From the NCBI GenBank assembly GCA_013297655.1, contig JAAFHV010000019.1, forward strand, positions 1 to 60,077: a DNA stretch of 60,077 nucleotides. The letters run 5' to 3'. The notes below the pieces were generated by a model. It did no database searches, was not told the origin of the DNA, and saw only the letters and a list, made by a program, of their open reading frames with translations. The DNA comes from Myxococcales bacterium. GTDB taxonomy: Bacteria; Myxococcota_A; Polyangia; Polyangiales; Polyangiaceae. The position numbers and the translations under genes are program-made. This document shows positions 1-8,537 of the stretch, one piece after another (position 1 is the stretch's first letter; every line of letters begins with the position of its first letter).

Positions 1-50
1 CACCCCCGCCCCAAAACCGCGCCCACCCACGGCCTTCCCACGTCCCGCGC

Positions 51-102
51 GAAGGAGAGGGAGAAGAGAGAAGAGAGAGAAGAGAGAGAAGAGAGTGAGA
101 AA
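51..102. repeat. GA-rich low-complexity tract
   Basis: Nearly pure purine tract built from GAGA and GAAGA units. It lies beyond the terminator of the cysteine desulfurase gene, at the left edge of the window. No gene is seen between 1 and 172. The function is unknown; it may simply be a microsatellite. Confidence 0.8.
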
Positions 103-172
103 CTCGGGACTCGCGGGGGATTCCCTAGGATGCGTGCGTGTATGATGCATGCGTCGATTGGGCCGAGGCATG

Positions 173-216
173 AAAAAACGCGAAGCGCGCGACTCGGGGG
201 ATGAGCGCGCGCTTCG
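173..216 (-). terminator. Rho-independent terminator of the encapsulin/cysteine desulfurase operon
   Basis: A perfect 11-bp inverted repeat (181-191 with 206-216, 14-nt loop) is followed on the minus strand by CG and six T (178-173). It starts 17 nt downstream of the cysteine desulfurase stop codon. It marks the end of the two-gene unit, so a further co-transcribed sulfur gene beyond it is unlikely. Confidence 0.85.
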
Positions 217-232
217 AGGGAGTGCTTATGGG

Positions 233-2410
233 TTAGCGGGTGGGGCGGCCGGATTGGAGGCGGTGGAGGGCGGCGACGAGGGTGTCGATGTCTTCGTGGG
301 TGTTGTAGGGCGCTAGCGACGCGCGCACCGTGGCCTCGTAGCCGAAACGTCGCAAAATGGGCTGCGCGCAGTGGTGGCCGGAGCGCACGGCGATGCCCTC
401 TTGGTCGAGCTTGCCGCCTACCTCTTCTGTCTTTTGACCCTCGAGGACGAAGCCGAGCACTCCCGCTTTTTCCTTTGCGGTGCCTACGAGGGTGAGCCCG
501 GGGACGGCCTGCAAGCGGGGAGTGGCGTACTCCAAGAGCTCGTGCTCGTAGCGCTCCACCCGCTCGATCCCGAGCTCGCGGAGCCAATCGAGGGCAGCGC
601 CGAGACCCACCGCGTCGGCGATGTTGCCCGTGCCCGCCTCGAAGCGCGCTGGCACACCTTGATAAACAGTGTGCTCGAACGTGACGTCTTGAATCATGTT
701 GCCGCCGCCTTGCCACGGCGGAGTGTGCTCGAGCACGTCGGACTTTCCGAACACGGCGCCGATGCCGGTGGGGGCAAACACCTTGTGGCCGGAGAAGACG
801 AAGAAGTCGCAGTCGAGGGCCTGGAGATCGACCGGCATGTGCGACACGGACTGGGCGCCGTCGAGCAGCACCCGCGCGCCATAACGATGCGCCATCGCGA
901 TCATCTCGCGCGCCGGCGTGATGGTGCCGAGCGCGTTCGATACGTGGGTCATCGAGACGAGCTTGGTCTTCGGATTGAGGAGCTTTTCGTACTCCTCGAG
1001 GATGATTTGGCCGCGCGAATCGACCGGCGCGACCCGGATGTTGGCGCCTTTCTCTGCGGCGAGCATTTGCCAAGGCACGATGTTGGCGTGGTGCTCGAGG
1101 TGCGTGATGACGATCTCGTCGCCCTCGCGCACGTTCCTTCGACCCCAGCTCTGGGCGACGAAGTTGATGCCCTCGGTGGTGCCTCGAACGAACACGATGT
1201 CCTTCGCGGAGGGCGCGTTCAGGAAGCGACGAACGCTCTCGCGCGCCTTCTCGTAGGCGTCGGTCGCGCGGCCGGCGAGGGTGTGCGCCGCGCGGTGGAT
1301 GTTCGAGTTCTCGTGCTCGTAGAAATACGAAATACGATCGATGACGGTCTTCGGCTTTTGGGTAGTCGCGCCGTTGTCGAGCCACACGAGCGGTTTGCCA
1401 TTCACCCGCTCCGAGAGGATGGGAAACTGCTTTTTGAGCGAGTGCGCGTCGAGCGGCGCGCCAGGGACGTGCTTGGATTGCTCGGTCGGCGAAAGCTCGT
1501 AATGGGGAATCGCGAGTGGGCGCGATGGCTCCGGAGCCCGAAACGCCTCTGGTGCTTCTCGCGTATCTGCGTTTTCGTGGGGAGGCTCGAAGAGGGGAAA
1601 GCGAAGGCCGTCCAGATCGAGCGCCGAGCCTTGCGGAGCGGCCTCGAACCCCGAAAAATCGAGGGGAACGTCGAACGGCGTGCCCACCGCGGGCACGCCA
1701 CCGGTCGCGGGTGTGGGCGCGCGGGGACCGGCGTCGTCGCGATGGGCGTGGTGGGTCGTGGGCGTGGTGTCGACCGCGCTCGACGGGACCGCGCTGCCCG
1801 CGGGAGGTGCGCTCGGCTTCCCCGAAGTGGGCACTCCGGGATCGACCGGCGCGTGCGGGCTCGCCGCCGCCAACGTGGGTGAATAGGTATTGGCAGAGCT
1901 CGGATCGTAAGGCGCGCGCGTGCCAGATACACGAGGTGCCTCCGGCGCGTGCGGGGCCGGAGTCGCCGGAGCCTCCGAAGGCGCCGACGCGGACACGAAG
2001 CGAGCAGCACCCCCGGAAGGCGCGGGCTCGGCGTTCAGCGGCGCGGGGCTTCCCCCGTGCGGGGCGCCACCGTCGAGCGTCGTCACGTCCATCGTCCCGG
2101 GGAGATTTCCAGCGGGACCGGGCGGCAAGGCGTAAACCTCGTTTGCCATTCGCGCGATGAGGCTCGTAAGGGAGACCGGATCGAAATCGGGGCCCGTGGG
2201 CGCGGTGGGCGCACGAAGCACCGCGCCCGAGAGGCCGGGCGTGGTCGACGCGATGGCCGGGGAGCGCGGCACTTCACCGAGCTGCGGAAGCTGCGCCGCG
2301 GCGAGCCGAAGCTCCCCGGGAGACGAAGGTTCCGCGCCCGGCTGTGCGCCGCTCGGGGCGCCAGGAGCCATGCCGCCCGCGCCCGCTCGCGAGCGATCAG
2401 GGGTAGTCAT
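233..2410 (-). CDS. SufS-type cysteine desulfurase with long disordered N-terminal encapsulin-targeting extension
   Basis: PLP-dependent cysteine desulfurase, 725 aa, removing sulfur from L-cysteine to give alanine and a protein persulfide. The catalytic domain spans about residues 322-725: PLP-binding lysine K543 in FSGHK, and active-site cysteine C681 in RSGHHCAQP, typical of class II (SufS-like) enzymes. Residues 1 to about 320 are a Pro/Ala/Ser/Thr-rich, apparently disordered extension, which makes the protein far longer than the usual ~410 aa. Two short hydrophobic islands lie in it (residues 79-96 and 246-275). Family 2A encapsulins are known to package cysteine desulfurases through such an N-terminal domain. 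Its ATG lies inside the 3' end of the shell gene, with a 14-nt overlap, so translation is probably coupled. A terminator follows. The enzyme assignment is firm; cargo status is inferred from family and synteny. Confidence 0.95.
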   Translation of the reverse strand: MTTPDRSRAGAGGMAPGAPSGAQPGAEPSSPGELRLAAAQLPQLGEVPRSPAIASTTPGLSGAVLRAPTAPTGPDFDPVSLTSLIARMANEVYALPPGPAGNLPGTMDVTTLDGGAPHGGSPAPLNAEPAPSGGAARFVSASAPSEAPATPAPHAPEAPRVSGTRAPYDPSSANTYSPTLAAASPHAPVDPGVPTSGKPSAPPAGSAVPSSAVDTTPTTHHAHRDDAGPRAPTPATGGVPAVGTPFDVPLDFSGFEAAPQGSALDLDGLRFPLFEPPHENADTREAPEAFRAPEPSRPLAIPHYELSPTEQSKHVPGAPLDAHSLKKQFPILSERVNGKPLVWLDNGATTQKPKTVIDRISYFYEHENSNIHRAAHTLAGRATDAYEKARESVRRFLNAPSAKDIVFVRGTTEGINFVAQSWGRRNVREGDEIVITHLEHHANIVPWQMLAAEKGANIRVAPVDSRGQIILEEYEKLLNPKTKLVSMTHVSNALGTITPAREMIAMAHRYGARVLLDGAQSVSHMPVDLQALDCDFFVFSGHKVFAPTGIGAVFGKSDVLEHTPPWQGGGNMIQDVTFEHTVYQGVPARFEAGTGNIADAVGLGAALDWLRELGIERVERYEHELLEYATPRLQAVPGLTLVGTAKEKAGVLGFVLEGQKTEEVGGKLDQEGIAVRSGHHCAQPILRRFGYEATVRASLAPYNTHEDIDTLVAALHRLQSGRPTR

Positions 2411-3302
2411 GGTAGTGGCTAATCACCACGTCCTCGAGCACACCGAGCGCGTCGTGGGTGAGGATCGCGACAGAGCAATAGAGCGAAACCAGGTATTGCG
2501 CCGCGCCACGCTGGTTGATGCCCATGAGGCGAACCGAGAGGCTGGGGCTCACTTCTCCCGGCAAACCGGGCTGGAAGAGACCCACGACGCCGCGCTTTCG
2601 CTCGCCGGTACGCATGAGCAAGATGCTCGATTTGTTGTCCTTCACCGGCACCTTGTCGCTCGGGACGAGCGGCAGCCCGCGCCACGTGAGGAACGGCGAG
2701 CCGAACATGTTCACCGTGGGCGGCGGCACACCGCGGCGGGTGCATTCCCGGCCGAACGCCGCGATCGCCTTGGGGTGGGCGACGAAGAACGCGGGCTCTT
2801 TCCAGACGGTGGAGATGAGCTCGTCGAGGTCGTCGGGGGTGGGCGGGCCCTTGCGCGTCTTGATGCGCATGTCCGGATCCACGTTGTTCAAGAGGCCATA
2901 TTGGCGATTCCGAAGAACCTCCGCTTCTTGGCGCTCCTTCAGCTTGTCGATCGTGAGGGTGAGCTGCTCTTTTACCTGGTCCATCGGGCTACGAAACAGA
3001 TCGGATACACGGGTATCGACCTCGATCGTGGTGGTGACGGAGGTGAGCACGTACTCGCGTGGGTTCGGCTCGTAGTCGCTGAAGCCGACCGGAAGCTCTT
3101 CGCCGAGCTCGGGGCTGCACTTGAGATCGAATTTGTCGTCGAGGGCCTGGTTCACCCGGAACACGCCCGCTTCCACGGGAGTCCACGGGATCATTTGGAC
3201 GAGCCAGCGCGGCGTCGTCCCACGCCACTGCGGGGGCGTCTTGGTCGTGTTCGAGAGCTGCCTCGCGGCGCGCTCCCCAATCGTTCGCGGAGGGTTCGAC
3301 AT
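2397..3302 (-). CDS. Family 2A (SrpI-like) encapsulin shell protein
   Basis: Predicted HK97-fold shell protein, 301 aa, the length expected for family 2A shells without an inserted cyclic-nucleotide-binding domain. Family-like features are a PRWLVQMIPW...EAGVFRVN segment (residues 31-51), a central helical segment rich in K/E (residues about 115-150, extended-loop/P-domain region), and the conserved-looking C-terminus ending SHYHDYP. The next gene, overlapping by 14 nt, encodes a cysteine desulfurase with a long disordered N-terminus, the hallmark cargo of family 2A. Known relatives assemble into icosahedral shells that store elemental sulfur. The ATG at 3302 has no obvious Shine-Dalgarno. 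A small hairpin upstream (3425-3439) separates it from the glycosyltransferase gene, so a promoter within 3303-3420 is expected. Recognised from memory of the family; a profile search would settle it. Confidence 0.88.
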   Translation of the reverse strand: MSNPPRTIGERAARQLSNTTKTPPQWRGTTPRWLVQMIPWTPVEAGVFRVNQALDDKFDLKCSPELGEELPVGFSDYEPNPREYVLTSVTTTIEVDTRVSDLFRSPMDQVKEQLTLTIDKLKERQEAEVLRNRQYGLLNNVDPDMRIKTRKGPPTPDDLDELISTVWKEPAFFVAHPKAIAAFGRECTRRGVPPPTVNMFGSPFLTWRGLPLVPSDKVPVKDNKSSILLMRTGERKRGVVGLFQPGLPGEVSPSLSVRLMGINQRGAAQYLVSLYCSVAILTHDALGVLEDVVISHYHDYP

Positions 3303-3413
3303 GAGGATTTCACGCTACCGGCCCCGACCAGTCGCTCGCAATGGCCAAACGCCCGCCCCCCCAAATCGTCACCATGCCGCGCCGCGCATGACGCGGTTTG
3401 GCCGGGCGCTTTC

Positions 3414-3439
3414 CTCGCAAAATTCCCTCGGTTCGAGGG
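3414..3439 (-). terminator. Small terminator hairpin after the GT39-like gene
   Basis: A 6-bp perfect stem with a 3-nt loop (3425-3430 with 3434-3439) is followed on the minus strand by AATTTTG. It begins 10 nt after the stop of the glycosyltransferase gene and precedes the encapsulin gene by about 110 nt. The stem is short, so termination may be partial. Confidence 0.5.
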
Positions 3440-3448
3440 TTCGGCGCT

Positions 3449-5050
3449 TCAGGGGTTTCGTTCGAGGATCACGAAGTGCCCGTGGTCGAGCACGCGGTGG
3501 TACCCGCGAGGTAGGTAGTAGCTCGCGTCGTCGACCGAGCCCGGCTCGCACTCCGTCCGCGCGACCACGAACCGCGGCTTGGCGCTCTCGAAGGCGGCGA
3601 GATCTTCGGCGAGGTATTCCGGGCGGCGGTACGCGCGCGCCTTGCTCACGAGGAACGTGGCCCAGAAGAAGCGCCCCGGGTAGCTCCGCTTCGCGATCGC
3701 GTACACCTCGGGTTGGAAGCCGCGCACGAGCACCGAATCGTCCTCCGAGGAGTGCTCACGGAGCCAATCGCCCACCCACGACGAGTCGGCGTAGTTGAAG
3801 TGTATTCCCTCGAAGGAGTAGCGCGAGAGGTAGCGCTCGCGACTGTCGATCCCACGAGCGTACCGCCATACCGCGATTTGCTGCTCGCCCCACCTTCGCC
3901 CGTGCGGTGATAGGAAATAGATGCCGAGGAGCAGCGCCCAAGGGGCAATCTTCGCCCGCCGCACGGAGTACCCACGAGCTTCGAGGAAGCTCGTGAGATC
4001 ACGGGCGAGCAAGAGGCCCAGGAGCGAGAGCGGGGCCATGAGCGGAGTCCAATGAAGCAGGTAGTACTTCATCTGCATCGCGACGCAGAGGTAGCTCACG
4101 AGGAGGAGCGAGAACGCGAACTTGTAACGAGCGACGCGTTCTTGATCCCCCGCCTTTTTGGCGAGCACGAGCACGATCGCCGCGACCACGACGAGGAGGC
4201 TCAGCGGCATCATGTGCGCGACGTAGCCCTGAGCGGCGTCGAGGGTGTCGGCGAAGGGGTTGTCGTCCCGCTCGTGGGAGACGTAATAGCCATTCGCCCC
4301 GACCACGATGTCTTTCATCGCCGCGAGCGCGCCCTTCGAGCCGAAATACGCGAGGGTGAGCCCGATCGGCGCCGAAGCCCCCGCCGCGGTGAGGCCGAGC
4401 ATGGCCGCGTAGTCTTTCGGCTTCGCTTTTTGCTCCCGAAGACGCATCGCCATGACCCCCGCCGCGAAGAGGCAGAGGCAAATCGCGGGAGGCTTCATCA
4501 CCAGCGCGGCGCCCATCGCGAGACCCGAGAGCAGCGGAAAATGCTTCTTTTTGCCGTCGAACCTTCGCGCGAACAAGACGGCGAGGCAGCCCAAGAGGGC
4601 ATAGTGGAGCTCACTCTGGGCCGAGTCCCAGAAATTCAGGACACCAAAGAAGAAGATGGCCACGAGCGCGGTCGCGCGGCCGAACGCCCCCTCTTCCGGT
4701 CGCTCGTCGCGCGGGGCGGAGAGCCACGCCACGACGAGGCCGGTGGCGACCACGGCGACGAAATCGAAGATCCGAATGCCCCACTGATGCTCGCCGAAGA
4801 TACGAATCGCGAGGGCGTGCAAATAATAGATACCCGGCGTCTTGTGGTCGAACACGTCCCGATAGGGAATTTTGCCGTGCCGCACCCACTCGCGGCCTAC
4901 GTAATAGTAGAGCCCCTGGTCCCGCCCGAAGGGCAGCACCAGCGTGAGCACTCCGAAGATCGACGCGATCAATAGGCCGACGAGATCGCCGACGGAGAGG
5001 GGCGAGCGTCTTGGGGTTGGTTCTTGGGGGTCGGGGGCTTCGGTCGCCAT
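3449..5050 (-). CDS. GT39/ArnT-like membrane glycosyltransferase (PMT_2 type)
   Basis: Multi-spanning inner-membrane protein, 533 aa from the chosen ATG at 5050, which gives MATEAPDPQ; an in-frame ATG at 5167 would add 39 Arg-rich residues that look non-coding. After a short cytoplasmic head come about 10-12 hydrophobic helices. The first extra-cytoplasmic loop carries FDHKTPGIYYLHAL, the aspartate-containing motif of the dolichyl-phosphate-mannose/ArnT (GT39/GT83) superfamily, which uses polyprenyl-phosphate sugars. A ~130-residue C-terminal periplasmic domain follows the last helix. Sugar and acceptor cannot be told. It is upstream of the encapsulin gene in the same direction but separated by a hairpin, so a shared function is doubtful. 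Confidence 0.8.
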   Translation of the reverse strand: MATEAPDPQEPTPRRSPLSVGDLVGLLIASIFGVLTLVLPFGRDQGLYYYVGREWVRHGKIPYRDVFDHKTPGIYYLHALAIRIFGEHQWGIRIFDFVAVVATGLVVAWLSAPRDERPEEGAFGRATALVAIFFFGVLNFWDSAQSELHYALLGCLAVLFARRFDGKKKHFPLLSGLAMGAALVMKPPAICLCLFAAGVMAMRLREQKAKPKDYAAMLGLTAAGASAPIGLTLAYFGSKGALAAMKDIVVGANGYYVSHERDDNPFADTLDAAQGYVAHMMPLSLLVVVAAIVLVLAKKAGDQERVARYKFAFSLLLVSYLCVAMQMKYYLLHWTPLMAPLSLLGLLLARDLTSFLEARGYSVRRAKIAPWALLLGIYFLSPHGRRWGEQQIAVWRYARGIDSRERYLSRYSFEGIHFNYADSSWVGDWLREHSSEDDSVLVRGFQPEVYAIAKRSYPGRFFWATFLVSKARAYRRPEYLAEDLAAFESAKPRFVVARTECEPGSVDDASYYLPRGYHRVLDHGHFVILERNP

Positions 5051-5232
5051 CGGGTTCGCGCTGCGTTTAGCACGGTACCGCGGGAAGGGAGGTCCGCAGG
5101 ACCGAGCGACGCCCGAACCTTTCGCGCCGATCCGACGAGCGAGCTCGAAGGGGGCACGAGCGTCCATGGAGGGAGGTCCGCAGACCGGCGAGGCTACGAA
5201 TCCAGGGCGCCGGACGAGACTCTACGCGCGTG

Positions 5233-6183
5233 CTACCTGCGCCGCTCCGCGATGGCGGACTCGATTTGCGCCCACGAAGTGACGACGCGTACGGCGCCTC
5301 CTTCGTGGCCCACGAAAGCCCCGAGCGCGTCCGCGCCGCTGCCGCCGATCCAGAGGTCGATTCGGCGGGGGAGAGCCTTTCTTAGGCTCTTCAAGGCGCG
5401 CTTGGTCGCCGCGCGGTCGCTGCACGCGGTGACCGTGAGGCCGACCGCGTCGACCTCGAGCGAGCGCGCGCCTTCGGCGAGGTCGCGGATCGGTGTTTGC
5501 CCTCCCATGAGGCGCGGGCGCGCACCGCTCACGGCGAGGTAAAGCGCGACCATTTTGAGCGCGAGGGTGTGCTCTTCGCCCGGGAGGGTGGCGAGCAGCA
5601 CGTGCGGCGAGGACCGCATGTCTTGGTAAGCGGCGAGCATGTGACGGAGCTGCGTGTCGAGGCACTCGGTCGCGAGGTGCTCGTGCCGAATCGCGAGCGC
5701 GCCCGCGGCCCACGCTTCGCCCACCCGGACGGCGAGGGGATGCGCGAGCTCGGTCACGAAGCGGCGCGGGCCGGCGGCGACGGCGGCGTGCCGGAGGTGG
5801 CTCTCCAGCTCCGCGACGCGGTCGCTCGCGAGCAGCTCGAAGAGGCGATCGACCGTGACCGCGCCGACCTCGACCGTGACCGCGTGGCCCTCGGTCTCTG
5901 GGGCGAGGGCATCGAGCTCGGCCCGCGATTTCCCGACCACGTCGCCGATGCGGTACCCACACGCGAGCACGCGCGTGATGGCGACGAGCTTCGCCACCTC
6001 GCTCGCGGAGTAGAGCCTGCGGTTGCTGCCCGGGCGTCGGGCGGGCTTCGGGAACCCGTAGCGCCGCTCCCACGCGCGGAGGGCCTCCAGGGAGAGCCCG
6101 GTCCGCAGCGCGACGACCCGGATCGTGCTGCCCTCACCTTCCCGAGAGTTGCGGCCAGCCCTTGCCTTGACGCGCTCCAACAT
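5233..6183 (-). CDS. MerR-family regulator with B12-binding domain, CarH/LitR-like photoreceptor candidate
   Basis: 316 aa from the ATG at 6183; the longer frame from 6279 would place a hydrophobic, unrelated leader before it. Residues about 19-85 form a MerR winged helix ([20 protein letters not shown], then a wing with RLYS). Residues 100-300 match the cobalamin-binding part of CarH. W158 is followed after exactly nine residues by E168-H169, the W-x9-EH motif that cradles the adenosyl group. H205 in PGEEHTLA corresponds to the lower-ligand ExHxxG motif, with A for G. The residue right after W158 is Ala, where Thermus CarH has the His used in the light-exposed form. Known homologues repress carotenoid genes in the dark with AdoCbl and release DNA in light. 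Two 11-bp direct repeats lie just before the start codon, suggesting autoregulation and control of the divergent DCC/desaturase genes. Confidence 0.87.
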   Translation of the reverse strand: MLERVKARAGRNSREGEGSTIRVVALRTGLSLEALRAWERRYGFPKPARRPGSNRRLYSASEVAKLVAITRVLACGYRIGDVVGKSRAELDALAPETEGHAVTVEVGAVTVDRLFELLASDRVAELESHLRHAAVAAGPRRFVTELAHPLAVRVGEAWAAGALAIRHEHLATECLDTQLRHMLAAYQDMRSSPHVLLATLPGEEHTLALKMVALYLAVSGARPRLMGGQTPIRDLAEGARSLEVDAVGLTVTACSDRAATKRALKSLRKALPRRIDLWIGGSGADALGAFVGHEGGAVRVVTSWAQIESAIAERRR

Positions 6184-6210
6184 CAACAATACCTGTACAA
6201 GAACTGTACG
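6182..6210. promoter_or_regulatory. CarH-type 11-bp direct-repeat operator
   Basis: CTGTAC occurs at 6193-6198 and 6204-6209, exactly 11 bp apart. Read on the minus strand, the units are TCGTACAG and TTGTACAG; the second fits the CarH half-site nTnnACAn exactly and the first has one mismatch. A third, weak unit (ATTGTTGA) falls in the same 11-bp register and overlaps the regulator start codon. CarH tetramers bind tandem 11-bp repeats of this kind. The site lies between the regulator gene and the divergent DCC gene, 27 nt before the latter. Confidence 0.6.
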
Positions 6211-6236
6211 AGACCAAGCGCCGAACGCGAGCCAAA

Positions 6237-6749
6237 ATGAGGCTCCCTGGCGCAGAACGGACGAAAACCATGCCGCCATCGAACACCGCCGAGCACGCGT
6301 CGAGATCGGGAACGGCGAAAAAAGCCGGTGATCGTGGGCCGAAAGCCACCCCCGCGCCGTGGGAGGTGGAGGTGTTCTTCGACGGAGATTGCCCGCTCTG
6401 TGCGCGCGAGATCCGCATGCTCATGCGCCTGGACGAGCCCGCCCGCCGCATCCGGTTCACCGATATTTCTGCCCCCGATTTCGACGCTGGCAACGTCGGC
6501 CTCAGCCTCGAGGCGCTCATGGATCGCATCCACGGTCGGCTCCCGAACGGCGAGCTCGTCGAGGGCGTGGAGGTGTTTCGTCGCCTCTACGAAGCGGTCG
6601 GGTTCCGGCGCTTGGTGAAGCTCACGCGCCTCCCCGGCGTGTCCCACCTCCTCGATGTATGTTACACGCTGTTCGCGAAGAACCGCCTTCGCCTCACGGG
6701 CCGCTGCGCCCCCGGCGCGTGCGAAGTGCCCGCCCGCGGCAAAGCGTGA
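6237..6749 (+). CDS. DCC-family thiol-disulfide oxidoreductase-like protein (DUF393)
   Basis: 170 aa. The motif [13 protein letters not shown] (about residues 47-59) is the DxxCPxC signature that names the DCC family of small thioredoxin-like proteins. The following helix-rich segment runs to [11 protein letters not shown]. The first ~40 residues are charged and poorly conserved-looking, and an internal ATG at 6270 is an alternative start. The family often lies next to membrane or FAD-dependent enzymes, and its exact substrate is unknown. The gene diverges from the CarH-like regulator and is 27 nt from the direct-repeat operator. It lies 31 nt before the desaturase-like gene, so co-regulation by light/B12 is plausible. 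Confidence 0.82.
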   Translation: MRLPGAERTKTMPPSNTAEHASRSGTAKKAGDRGPKATPAPWEVEVFFDGDCPLCAREIRMLMRLDEPARRIRFTDISAPDFDAGNVGLSLEALMDRIHGRLPNGELVEGVEVFRRLYEAVGFRRLVKLTRLPGVSHLLDVCYTLFAKNRLRLTGRCAPGACEVPARGKA

Positions 6750-6780
6750 TGGCGGCGCGAGCGCGGGGGCGGCGCCTCCG

Positions 6781-8358
6781 GTGACACCTCGTTCGGCGAC
6801 GACCTACGACGCGCTCGTCGTCGGCGCGGGCTTCGGCGGGCTCGGCGCCGCGATCGCCCTCGCGGAGGGCGGCGCGAGCGTGTGCGTGTGCGAGTCGCTG
6901 CGGTATCCAGGCGGCTGCGCGAGCACGTTCACGCGCGGAGGCGCGCGATTCGACGCGGGGGCGACCCTGGTGAGCGGCCTCGCGAAGGGGCAACTGTTCG
7001 GGGACTGGCTCGCCAAGTATTCGCCGTCCACGGTGGTGGATTGGATGGACCCGCTCGTCGAGCTGCGAACCGGCGATTTTTCGCTCGAAATTTCGCGTGA
7101 TCGGGAGTCGCTCGTGCGTTCGTTTTTGGCCATTCCGGGCGCCCCGGCGCGAGCGATTCGTGGCTTCTTCGACTTCCAACGATCGATCGCGGCGTCGCTC
7201 TGGGAGCTCTTCGACGACCCGACTCTGCTGCCGCCGTTCGGGCCGCGGATGGTGGGCCGTCACGCCGGGCGCGCGCTCCGCTATTTGCCACTCTTGCCGC
7301 TCCTGGGAAGATCCCTCGGCGAGGTGCTCGCGTCGCACGGTTTGGCCGATTTTCGCCCCCTCCGCACCTATGTCGACGCGCTCTGCCAAATCACGGTCCA
7401 GTGCTCGGCCGACGAGGCGGAGGCCACGTTCGCGCTCGCGGCGATGGACTACTATTACCGCGGTACGGGGCATGTTCGTGGCGGCGTGGGCGCGCTCGCC
7501 GACGCCCTCGTGTCCGCGTGCACGCAGCTCGGCGCCGAGGTGAAGCTCTCGAACCGTGTCACTGCCCTGCGCCGCGCCGAAGACGGAACGTGGATCGCGA
7601 CCACACGCAACGGTGAGCTTCGCGCGCGCACGGTCGTGGCCAATCTGCTTCCCTCTGCGCTCGCGGCGATGCTCGACTCGGAAGCGCACGCGCACGCGAT
7701 CACCGCGCTTCGCGCGCGTTCTTCGCCGATCGAGAACGCGTGGGGCGCGGCGATGCTCTATGCCGTCGCGCGCCCTCCCGAGGGCGAACGCGACGACGCG
7801 CACCACCTCGAGCTCGTGAACGACGCGAGCGCGCCCTTCGCAGAGGGAAATCACGTCTTCGTCTCGATAAGCTCCGCCCTCGAGACCGAACGAGCGCCAG
7901 CGGGTCGGCGCGTGCTCACCATGTCGACGCACGTGCCCCTCGCGAAGCTCGCGCGGCTCGGGGAAGGCACCGCGGCGTACGTGGCCGAGGTGCAAAACGC
8001 GATGCGCGCGACGATCGCCGCGCGCGCACCGGAGTGGCACGAGGGGCTCGAGCGGGTGCTCCCGGCGTCCCCGCGCACCTTCGCGCGCTTCGTCGGCCGG
8101 CCCGCGGGCGCGGTCGGTGGGCTCCCTCGTCGCGCCGGGCTCGCGAGCTACTCGAGCCTCGGACCTTCGTCGCCGCTCGACGACGTGTGGCTCGTCGGCG
8201 ACTCGGTGTTCCCTGGCCAAAGCGCGCTCGCGACGGCCATCGGAGGGGTGCGCACGGCGACCGCGATCACGCGGAGGCTCGGCGCTTCGGTGTCACGCGC
8301 GGAGGCTCGGGACGGTGTCGCGTCGGCACCGGTCGGTGTCGTCGCGACGCGCGCGTAG
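6781..8358 (+). CDS. Phytoene desaturase (CrtI/CrtO/CrtISO)-like FAD-dependent oxidoreductase
   Basis: 525 aa from a GTG at 6781; the frame is open from 6655, but that leader overlaps the DCC gene and looks non-coding. An N-terminal dinucleotide-binding motif VVGAGFGGLGAAIALAEGG (about residues 11-29) is followed by the PGGCASTF segment. The C-terminal FAD motif WLVGDSVFPGQSA...GGVRTA is that of carotenoid desaturases, isomerases and ketolases of the CrtI/CrtO group. Many non-carotenoid amine-oxidase relatives share these motifs, so the substrate is open. Its position behind a CarH-like light regulator and operator favours a carotenoid or other polyene role. Confidence 0.82.
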   Translation: MTPRSATTYDALVVGAGFGGLGAAIALAEGGASVCVCESLRYPGGCASTFTRGGARFDAGATLVSGLAKGQLFGDWLAKYSPSTVVDWMDPLVELRTGDFSLEISRDRESLVRSFLAIPGAPARAIRGFFDFQRSIAASLWELFDDPTLLPPFGPRMVGRHAGRALRYLPLLPLLGRSLGEVLASHGLADFRPLRTYVDALCQITVQCSADEAEATFALAAMDYYYRGTGHVRGGVGALADALVSACTQLGAEVKLSNRVTALRRAEDGTWIATTRNGELRARTVVANLLPSALAAMLDSEAHAHAITALRARSSPIENAWGAAMLYAVARPPEGERDDAHHLELVNDASAPFAEGNHVFVSISSALETERAPAGRRVLTMSTHVPLAKLARLGEGTAAYVAEVQNAMRATIAARAPEWHEGLERVLPASPRTFARFVGRPAGAVGGLPRRAGLASYSSLGPSSPLDDVWLVGDSVFPGQSALATAIGGVRTATAITRRLGASVSRAEARDGVASAPVGVVATRA

Positions 8359-8463
8359 CGAACGCCTCTACCGCGGCGGTGATGTCGGTGATGTCGGGTC
8401 GAATCCACGCGTCCATCCGGGGGAAACCCCTTCAGGACACTTCGCGACGACGATTTCGAGCAG

Positions 8464-8537
8464 CGCGCCACACAAGATTCGAACTTGTGACCTTCGGCTT
8501 CGGAGGCCGACACTCTATCCAGCTGAGCTAGTGGCGC
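8464..8537 (-). tRNA. tRNA-Arg (anticodon CCG)
   Basis: Full cloverleaf on the minus strand. The 7-bp acceptor stem is GCGCCAC/GTGGCGC, the D-arm is GCTC...GAGT, and the anticodon stem TCGGC/GCCGA encloses loop CTCCGAA, giving anticodon CCG (8503-8501) for CGG codons. The T-arm is ACAAG-TTCGAAT-CTTGT and the discriminator is G. The 3' CCA is not encoded. Confidence 0.97.

Noticed and set aside
51-102. GA tract as origin or CRISPR-like array
   Set aside because: No spacers, no repeat units of fixed length, no DnaA boxes. It is simple-sequence DNA.
3449-5050. GT39-like gene as part of the encapsulin operon
   Set aside because: A hairpin and a 146-nt gap separate it, and a membrane glycosyltransferase is not a known partner of family 2A shells.
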